5,226 nt of DNA from Rubrivivax sp. (lineage in GTDB: Bacteria > Pseudomonadota > Gammaproteobacteria > Burkholderiales > Burkholderiaceae_C): assembly GCA_020851615.1 (NCBI GenBank), contig JADZCL010000367.1:1-5226 (forward strand), given 5' to 3'. The translations under genes were made by a program, and so were the position numbers. Below, in pieces: positions 1 to 5,226 of the stretch; the first letter of the stretch is position 1, and the number at the start of each line of letters is the position of its first letter. Under the pieces are notes generated by a model. It was not told where the DNA came from, did not search any database, and saw only the letters and a program-made list of their open reading frames with translations.

Positions 1-1049
1 TCGCCGTCGTAGAGCACGGCTGACTGGCCGGGCGTGACCGCCCACTGCGACTCGTCGAAGCGCAGGCTGAAGCCTGTCGTGCCGGCCGTCAGGTGGCAGG
101 CCGAATCGGCCTGGCGGTAGCGGGTCTTGGCCGCCAGCCGCCCCGGCGGCGGAGGCGTGCCGGCGATCCAACTGCAGTCGTCCGCATCGAGGCTGCGGCT
201 GAGCAGCCAGGGGTGGTCATGGCCCTGGACGACGATGAGCGCGTTGCGCGTGGCGTCCTTGCGGGCGACGTACCAGGGCGCGTGTGCGCCGCCGCCACTC
301 TTGACGCCGCCTATCCCCAGGCCCTGCCGCTGGCCCAAGGTGTAGAAGGACAGGCCGACGTGCTGCCCGACCTCGTGCCCGCGTTCGTCGAGCATGGGCC
401 CGGGCTCCTGGCTCAGGTAGCGCTGCAGGAAATCGCGGAACGGCCGCTCGCCGATGAAGCAGATGCCCGTCGAGTCCTTCTTCGCTGCGTTGGGCAGGCC
501 AAGGCGTGCGGCGATGCGGCGTACCTCGGTCTTGGCCAGTTCGCCCAGCGGGAAGCGCGTGCGCGCCAGTTGCGCCTGCGTCAGCCGGTGCAGGAAGTAG
601 CTCTGGTCCTTGGCCGCATCCAGCCCCTTGAGCAGTTCGAAGCGACCGTCCTGTTCGCGCACGCGCGCATAGTGGCCGGTTGCGATGTGCTGAGCGCCCA
701 GGCGCAGCGCGTGCTCGAGGAAGGCCTTGAACTTGATCTCGGCGTTGCACAGCACGTCCGGATTGGGCGTGCGCCCGGCGCGGTATTCGCGCAGGAACTC
801 GCCGAAGACGCGGTCCTTGTACTCGGCCGCGAAATTCACATGCTCGAGCTCGATCCCGAGCACGTCGGCCACGGCTGCGGCATCGACGAAGTCGGCGTTG
901 GAGGCGCAGTACGCGCCGTCGTCGTCATCCTCCCAGTTCTTCATGAAGATGCCGACGACCTCGCAGCCCTGCTGCAGCAGCAGCCAGGCCGCAACGGCGG
1001 AATCGACCCCGCCGGAGAGGCCGACGACGACACGGGGCTTGGCGGGCAT
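1..1049 (-). CDS. mnmA: tRNA-specific 2-thiouridylase MnmA (3' end cut off by window edge)
   Basis: MnmA is a cytoplasmic enzyme that adds sulfur to U34 in the anticodon of tRNA-Lys, -Glu and -Gln. It adenylates the uridine with ATP and takes sulfur from the Tus relay or a persulfide donor. The reading frame is open from ATG at 1049 to the window edge, giving 349 codons. The E. coli enzyme has about 368 residues, so only roughly the last 20 are missing. Visible features are the N-terminal PP-loop SGGVDS (residues 12-17), the [10 protein letters not shown] stretch (35-44), and the nucleophile Cys101 in PNPDVLCN. The second catalytic cysteine is Cys197 in [13 protein letters not shown], matching Cys102 and Cys199 of E. 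coli. The tRNA-binding [12 protein letters not shown] segment (237-248) and the C-terminal beta-barrel region ([12 protein letters not shown]) follow. The chosen start places the PP-loop at the usual distance from the N-terminus. The Shine-Dalgarno match is poor (GGGA about 11 bases upstream, inside a hairpin). It follows aapP by 29 bases on the same strand. The identification is firm. Confidence 0.96.
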   Translation of the reverse strand, partial: MPAKPRVVVGLSGGVDSAVAAWLLLQQGCEVVGIFMKNWEDDDDGAYCASNADFVDAAAVADVLGIELEHVNFAAEYKDRVFGEFLREYRAGRTPNPDVLCNAEIKFKAFLEHALRLGAQHIATGHYARVREQDGRFELLKGLDAAKDQSYFLHRLTQAQLARTRFPLGELAKTEVRRIAARLGLPNAAKKDSTGICFIGERPFRDFLQRYLSQEPGPMLDERGHEVGQHVGLSFYTLGQRQGLGIGGVKSGGGAHAPWYVARKDATRNALIVVQGHDHPWLLSRSLDADDCSWIAGTPPPPGRLAAKTRYRQADSACHLTAGTTGFSLRFDESQWAVTPGQSAVLYDG

Positions 1050-1050
1050 G

Positions 1051-1068
1051 GGCCGGATTATCCCGGCC
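1051..1068 (-). promoter_or_regulatory. G+C-rich hairpin abutting the mnmA start codon
   Basis: In the aapP-mnmA gap the transcript reads GGCCGG, a six-base loop, then CCGGCC. This is a perfect 6-bp all-G/C inverted repeat, extendable by one G-U pair to leave an AUAA tetraloop. Its 3' arm ends one base before the AUG of mnmA. The only Shine-Dalgarno-like bases (GGGA, 1061-1064) lie in its arm and loop. No run of U follows, so it does not look like an intrinsic terminator. It could dampen ribosome entry at mnmA or stabilise the 3' end of the aap message. Either role is inference, and a G+C-rich genome gives such repeats by chance fairly often. Confidence 0.4.
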
Positions 1069-1078
1069 GCGGGGACGC

Positions 1079-1822
<744 letters not shown>

Positions 1823-1827
1823 GTCGG

Positions 1828-1833
1828 TTCCTC
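1828..1833 (-). promoter_or_regulatory. aapP ribosome-binding site overlapping the aapM stop codon
   Basis: GAGGAA lies 5 bases upstream of the aapP ATG and shares its first two bases with the aapM stop codon (TGAGGAA). Ribosomes finishing aapM therefore stop on top of the aapP initiation site, an arrangement consistent with translational coupling of the permease and ATPase. Coupling itself is inferred. Confidence 0.7.
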
Positions 1834-2935
1834 AACGCAGCCTGCTGCGACCGACGCGCAGTTCGACCCAGCCGCTGTAGCGGGTCATGGTGAAACAGAA
1901 GATGAAGTAGATCGCGGTGATGAAGATGTAGCCCTCGAATATGAAGGGGCGCCAGCTGGCGTCGGAGTTGACCGCCATGCCCAGTGCCCCCATCAATTCG
2001 TACATCGACACGATCGTGACGAGCGAGGTGTCCATGAAGATCGAGATGAAGGTGTTCATGATGCCTGGCACCACCAGCGCCAGCGCCTGCGGCAACACGA
2101 TCTTGCGCTGCGTCTGCCAGTAGGACAGGCCCAGCGACTGTGCGGCCTCGACCTGGCCCCTGGGGATCGCCTGCAGGCCGCCACGAACGACCTCGGCCAG
2201 GTAGGCGGCTTCGAACAGCGTGATCCCCGCCAGCACCCGCAGCAGCACGTCGGGTGACTTGCCCACCGGCATGAAGAGCGGGAACATGAAGCTCGCCATG
2301 AACAGCACCGAGATCAGCGGCACGCCGCGCACCAGTTCGATGAAGGTCACGCACAGCGTCTGGATCGCTGGCAGGCTGGAGCGCCGCCCGAGTGCGATCA
2401 GGATCGCGATCGGAAATGCCAGCACGATGCCGAAGGTCGCCAGCAGGATGGTCAGCGGCAGGCCGCCCCAGGCGTCGGTGGGCACCGGGTCCAGCCCGAG
2501 CATGCCGCCACCCATGAGGACGAAATAGACCGGGATGACCGCCAGCCACAGCAGCACCAGCCACTTCTTCCAGAAGAAGCGCATGCAACTGAGGATCAGC
2601 AGCGTCAGCAGCAGGGCGGTGGCGGCCGCCGGTCGCCATTGCTGGGCGAAGGGATAGCGCCCGAACAGGATGATGCGCAGCTTCTCGCCGATCACTCCCC
2701 AGCAGGCGCCGCTCCCGCGTGCCTGCTGGCACGCGGCGAGGTTGGGTGCGAAGACCGCGTCGACGACGCCCCACTTCAGCAGCGAGGGCACGATGGCGAG
2801 TGCCAGCGCGACGATGGCCAGGGTGATGATCGAACTGCCGATGCTGCCGAACAGGTTGCTGCGCACCCAGGGCACGAAGCCCTCGGTCGGCACGGGGGCA
2901 GGCCGCGGCGCGATCGGCTCGAAGCTCGCGTTCAT
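1832..2935 (-). CDS. aapM: General L-amino acid ABC transporter, permease AapM
   Basis: This inner-membrane permease subunit of the HisMQ family pairs with AapQ to form the translocation path. The protein is 367 residues, close to known AapM proteins. About eight hydrophobic segments are visible, roughly at 32-50, 103-119, 124-142, 158-183, 200-222, 230-248, 295-312 and 333-350. The conserved permease half begins near residue 155. The EAA loop that docks on the ATPase is present: EAAQSLG (263-269) followed by IVLPQ (279-283). A loop between the first two segments carries Cys69 and Cys78 and probably faces the periplasm. The frame is open far upstream inside aapQ, but the ATG at 2935 is chosen because AGGAG sits 8 bases before it and the N-terminus then fits the family. 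It starts 2 bases after the aapQ stop. Its stop lies in the same frame as aapP, three sense codons before the aapP ATG. Confidence 0.94.
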   Translation of the reverse strand: MNASFEPIAPRPAPVPTEGFVPWVRSNLFGSIGSSIITLAIVALALAIVPSLLKWGVVDAVFAPNLAACQQARGSGACWGVIGEKLRIILFGRYPFAQQWRPAAATALLLTLLILSCMRFFWKKWLVLLWLAVIPVYFVLMGGGMLGLDPVPTDAWGGLPLTILLATFGIVLAFPIAILIALGRRSSLPAIQTLCVTFIELVRGVPLISVLFMASFMFPLFMPVGKSPDVLLRVLAGITLFEAAYLAEVVRGGLQAIPRGQVEAAQSLGLSYWQTQRKIVLPQALALVVPGIMNTFISIFMDTSLVTIVSMYELMGALGMAVNSDASWRPFIFEGYIFITAIYFIFCFTMTRYSGWVELRVGRSRLR

Positions 2936-2937
2936 GC

Positions 2938-4116
2938 TCAGCGCTCCTGGATCGCCGCCCGCTTGTTGTACCAATTCATGAAGGCGCTGGTCGACAACGA
3001 GGTCACCAGGTAGACCGCCATCACGATCGCGATGCACTCGACCGCACGTCCGGTCTGGTTGAGCGAGGTGTTGGCGATCGACACCACGTCGGGATAGCCG
3101 ATTGCCACCGCCAGCGACGAGTTCTTGGTCAGATTCAGGTACTGGCTCGTCATCGGGGGGATGATGACGCGCAGCGCCTGCGGCAGGATCACCAGGCGCA
3201 TCGCCTGCGACTTCGACAGGCCGATGCTGCTGGCGGCCTCGACCTGGCCGTGCGAGACCGACGAGATGCCCGCGCGCACCACCTCGGCCATGAAGGCGGC
3301 CGTGTAGCACACCAGGCCGAACAGGACGGCGAGGAACTCGGGCGTGGCGGCGATGCCGCCCTCGATCAGGAAGCCGCCGGGCTTGGGGATGCTCCATGCG
3401 GTCGGGGCCCCGCCGGCCACCCAGCCCAGCAGCATTGCGCCGACCACGATGGCCAGCGGCAGCCAGAAGGTGCTCGTGGTCTGACCGGTCTGTTCGAAGT
3501 GCCGGCGGGCACGGCGCCGCCAGGCCCAGGCCAGGCCTGCGCCGATCACCACGCCCGCCAAGGCCAGGTTCTGCCCGCGGCCCCAGACCGGCCAGGGGAA
3601 GGACACGCCGCCCTTGCTGAGGAAGACCAGGTTCGCCAGGACGATCGGCTCGGTCACCGCCGGCAGGATCTCGGTGAACACGATGTACCACAGCACCAGT
3701 TGCAGCAGCAGCGGCACGTTGCGGAACAGTTCGACGTAGCCGTAGCACAGGCCCCGCACGAGCGCGTTGCGTGCAAAGCGGCCCACGCCCAGCAGCGTGC
3801 CCAGCACGGTGGCCAGCACGATGCCCAGCGCCGACACCCGCAGCGTATTGAGCACGCCGACGAGGAAGGCCTTCCAGTACGGGTCGAGTGCGTCGTAGCG
3901 GATGACGGACTCACCGATGTCGAAGCCCGCGGGCTGCTCGAGGAACCCGAAGCCGCTCTGGATCCCACGCACCTGCATGTTCACCAGCGTGTTGTGCGCC
4001 AGGTACCAGATCACCAGGCCCAGGGCGGCGACGGCGACGATCTGGTAGATGACCCCGCGCAGCGCGGCGCTGCGCCACGACCGCCCCCGTCGCGCTGGCG
4101 CAGCACCTTCAGCCAT
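2938..4116 (-). CDS. aapQ: General L-amino acid ABC transporter, permease AapQ
   Basis: This is the first of the two inner-membrane permeases of the general amino-acid importer, HisMQ family, and the partner of AapM. The protein is 392 residues, near the 400 residues of Rhizobium AapQ and much longer than ordinary HisQ or GlnP permeases (about 220-240). The extra length is an N-terminal segment plus a central insert, roughly residues 150-255, that separates two parts of the permease domain. Such inserts are typical of AapQ/BztB. Hydrophobic segments are visible near 22-40, 85-112, 133-150, 183-198, 217-234, 258-280 and 360-378. The ATPase-docking EAA loop is EAASSIG (293-299) with VILPQ at 309-313. 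A basic cluster, RRRARR (200-205), suggests a cytoplasmic loop. The ATG at 4116 is preceded by AGGGAG with a 9-base spacer, and an in-frame TAG two codons upstream bounds the start. The gene lies 57 bases after aapJ and ends 2 bases before aapM. Confidence 0.95.
   Translation of the reverse strand: MAEGAAPARRGRSWRSAALRGVIYQIVAVAALGLVIWYLAHNTLVNMQVRGIQSGFGFLEQPAGFDIGESVIRYDALDPYWKAFLVGVLNTLRVSALGIVLATVLGTLLGVGRFARNALVRGLCYGYVELFRNVPLLLQLVLWYIVFTEILPAVTEPIVLANLVFLSKGGVSFPWPVWGRGQNLALAGVVIGAGLAWAWRRRARRHFEQTGQTTSTFWLPLAIVVGAMLLGWVAGGAPTAWSIPKPGGFLIEGGIAATPEFLAVLFGLVCYTAAFMAEVVRAGISSVSHGQVEAASSIGLSKSQAMRLVILPQALRVIIPPMTSQYLNLTKNSSLAVAIGYPDVVSIANTSLNQTGRAVECIAIVMAVYLVTSLSTSAFMNWYNKRAAIQER
2944..2948 (-). 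promoter_or_regulatory. aapM ribosome-binding site inside the aapQ 3' end
   Basis: AGGAG, with an 8-base spacer to the ATG at 2935, lies within the last codons of aapQ. It decides the aapM start, because the frame has no stop upstream until well inside aapQ and longer, false starts are available there. Confidence 0.7.
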
Positions 4117-4173
4117 GGCCTAGTTCTCCCTGTCGTGGCGATCCGCGCATGTGCGGCGGCGCGCCCAGCGGAC
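4117..4173 (-). promoter_or_regulatory. aapJ-aapQ spacer with a possible weak stem-loop
   Basis: This 57-base spacer is the longest in the operon. Apart from the aapQ Shine-Dalgarno AGGGAG (4126-4131), the transcript can pair CGCGC (4159-4163) with GCGCG (4144-4148) around a 10-base loop, or alternatively CCGC with GCGG nearby. No U run follows, so it is not a convincing terminator. Hairpins after the binding-protein gene of ABC importers often protect its mRNA and raise its level over the permeases. Whether this short stem does so is a guess. Confidence 0.25.
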
Positions 4174-5208
4174 TCAGCGCACCGGCGGCGCGTACATGAT
4201 GCCGCCCTTGTTCCACAGGTTGTTGAGGCCGCGCGGCAGGTTCAGCGGCGACTTCGGGCCGACGTTGCGCTCGAACATCTCGCCGTAGTTGCCGACGGCC
4301 TTGATCGCATTGACGAGCCAGTTCTTGTCCAGGCCCAGCAGCTTGCCCATGTCCTCGCTCTTGCCGGTCAGACGCATCACCACCGGGTCCTGGCTCTCGG
4401 CCTGCATCTTCAGGACGTTGGCCTGCGTGACGCCGTACTCCTCCGCCTCGATCAAGCCGAACAGCACCCATTTGACGATCGAGAACCACTCGTCGTCGCC
4501 GCGGCGCACCGCCGGCCCCAACGGCTCCTTGGAGATCAGGTCGGGCAGGATCACGTGGTCGGCCGGGTTCTTCGCAACCTGGTTGCGGGTCGAAGCCAGC
4601 CCCGAGGCATCGGTCGTGTACGCCACACAGCGGCCGGTGAAGTAGGCGTTCTCCGCCGCTTCGATCTTCTCGAAGACCACTGGCTTGATGTTCAGGCCGT
4701 GGGCGCGCGAGAAGTCGGTCAGGTTCTTCTCGGTGGTGGTGCCGGACTGCACGCACACGGTGGCGCCCTTGAGCTGCCGGGCACTGGTGAGCTTGGCGCT
4801 CGTCGGCACCATGAAGCCCTGGCCGTCGTAATAGGTGACGCCAGTGAACTCCAGGCCCAGCGAGGCATCGCGCGTGAGGGTCCAGGTGGTGTTGCGCGAG
4901 AGGACGTCGATCTCGCCCGACTGCAGCGCCGTGAAGCGCTGCTGCGCCACCAGCGGCACCCACTTGACCTTGTTGCCGTCGCCCAGCACCGCCGCGGCGA
5001 CGGCGCGGCAGACGTCGACGTCGATGCCGCTCCAGTTGCCCTGCGCATCGGCGGCGGAGAAGCCGGCCAGCGCCGTGTGCACGCCGCAGACGACCTGCCC
5101 GCGTGCCTTGATTGCATCCAGCGTCTTGCCTGCATGCGCGGGCGCAGTGGCCAGGGCGCCGGCGGCCAGCAGGGCGCCCAGCGCCAGGCGGTTGAGGGTC
5201 TTGTTCAT
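4174..5208 (-). CDS. aapJ: General L-amino acid ABC transporter, periplasmic binding protein AapJ
   Basis: This periplasmic family-3 solute-binding protein captures L-amino acids and delivers them to AapQ-AapM. In Rhizobium, AapJ serves a broad range of amino acids. The related Bzt system prefers Glu, Gln, Asp and Asn, so the exact substrates here cannot be read from sequence. The 344-residue protein begins with a Sec signal peptide: MNKTLNR, a hydrophobic core to about residue 20, then a cleavage site after AHA (24-26). There is no lipobox cysteine. The family signature region GIDVDVCRAV (61-70) is present, followed by LQSGEIDVLSRNTTW (95-109), YYDGQGFMV (126-134), VQSGTTTE (153-160), YTTDASGL (197-204), SKEPLGPAVRRGDDEWF (226-242), GNYGEMFERN (306-315) and the C-terminal WNKGGIMYAPPVR. 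These closely match AapJ as I recall it. Four cysteines (41, 67, 152, 194) lie in segments that also carry Cys in recalled AapJ proteins. It is the first gene of the operon. Confidence 0.96.
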   Translation of the reverse strand: MNKTLNRLALGALLAAGALATAPAHAGKTLDAIKARGQVVCGVHTALAGFSAADAQGNWSGIDVDVCRAVAAAVLGDGNKVKWVPLVAQQRFTALQSGEIDVLSRNTTWTLTRDASLGLEFTGVTYYDGQGFMVPTSAKLTSARQLKGATVCVQSGTTTEKNLTDFSRAHGLNIKPVVFEKIEAAENAYFTGRCVAYTTDASGLASTRNQVAKNPADHVILPDLISKEPLGPAVRRGDDEWFSIVKWVLFGLIEAEEYGVTQANVLKMQAESQDPVVMRLTGKSEDMGKLLGLDKNWLVNAIKAVGNYGEMFERNVGPKSPLNLPRGLNNLWNKGGIMYAPPVR

Positions 5209-5215
5209 GCGGGGA

Positions 5216-5219
5216 CTCC
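5216..5219 (-). promoter_or_regulatory. aapJ ribosome-binding site
   Basis: GGAG with a 7-base spacer precedes the ATG at 5208. The frame stays open to the window edge, so this site together with the signal peptide that immediately follows the ATG fixes the start. Only 7 more bases lie upstream, so the operon promoter and any operator are outside the window. Confidence 0.65.
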
Positions 5220-5226
5220 GATCGAA

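Noticed and set aside
1050..1078. Intrinsic terminator between aapP and mnmA
   Set aside because: There is a G+C-rich stem but no U tract after it. The stem runs straight into the mnmA start codon.
2936..3748. Upstream extension of the aapM frame, which would make a 638-residue protein
   Set aside because: The extra part is out-of-frame aapQ sequence with no membrane segments. The Shine-Dalgarno and family alignment support the start at 2935.
4158..4165. Eight-base palindrome GGCGCGCC in the aapJ-aapQ spacer
   Set aside because: It is a restriction-site-like palindrome expected by chance at this base composition. It has no spacing or context of an operator.
4109..4963. Minus-strand open frame of 284 codons overlapping aapJ and the start of aapQ
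   Set aside because: Its translation is low-complexity Arg/Gly/Ala-rich sequence out of frame with the clearly identified aapJ.

Overview
The window is ordinary, tightly packed chromosomal DNA. It is very G+C-rich by eye, and every recognisable gene lies on the minus strand, so transcription runs right to left. The protein sequences look most like those of Betaproteobacteria, probably Burkholderiales. This rests on recalled resemblance of the MnmA and AapJ sequences and on the G+C-rich codon use, so the placement is an inference.

Reading in the direction of transcription, bases 5208 to 1079 hold a complete four-gene ABC-transporter operon for general L-amino-acid uptake: aapJ (periplasmic binding protein), aapQ and aapM (two membrane permeases) and aapP (ATPase). 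The gene order matches the classical aapJQMP operon of Rhizobium and the related bztABCD operon of Rhodobacter. The spacers are short: 57 bases between aapJ and aapQ, 2 between aapQ and aapM, and 9 between aapM and aapP. Each gene has its own Shine-Dalgarno sequence. AapJ would capture amino acids in the periplasm, the AapQ-AapM pair would form the channel, and AapP would power it from the cytoplasm.

After a 29-base gap, bases 1049 to 1 hold mnmA, the tRNA 2-thiouridylase, on the same strand. It is cut off by the left edge of the window after 349 codons. Its function is unrelated to transport. The gap contains a short, very G+C-rich hairpin abutting the mnmA start codon and no clear intrinsic terminator, so read-through from aapP into mnmA is possible but unproven.

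I found no RNA genes, mobile elements, CRISPR arrays, attachment sites or origins. No gene-free stretch exceeds 57 bases. The aap promoter must lie beyond the right edge, since only 18 bases upstream of aapJ are present. I see no previously undescribed system here. The observations listed are small-scale features of gene junctions and proteins.
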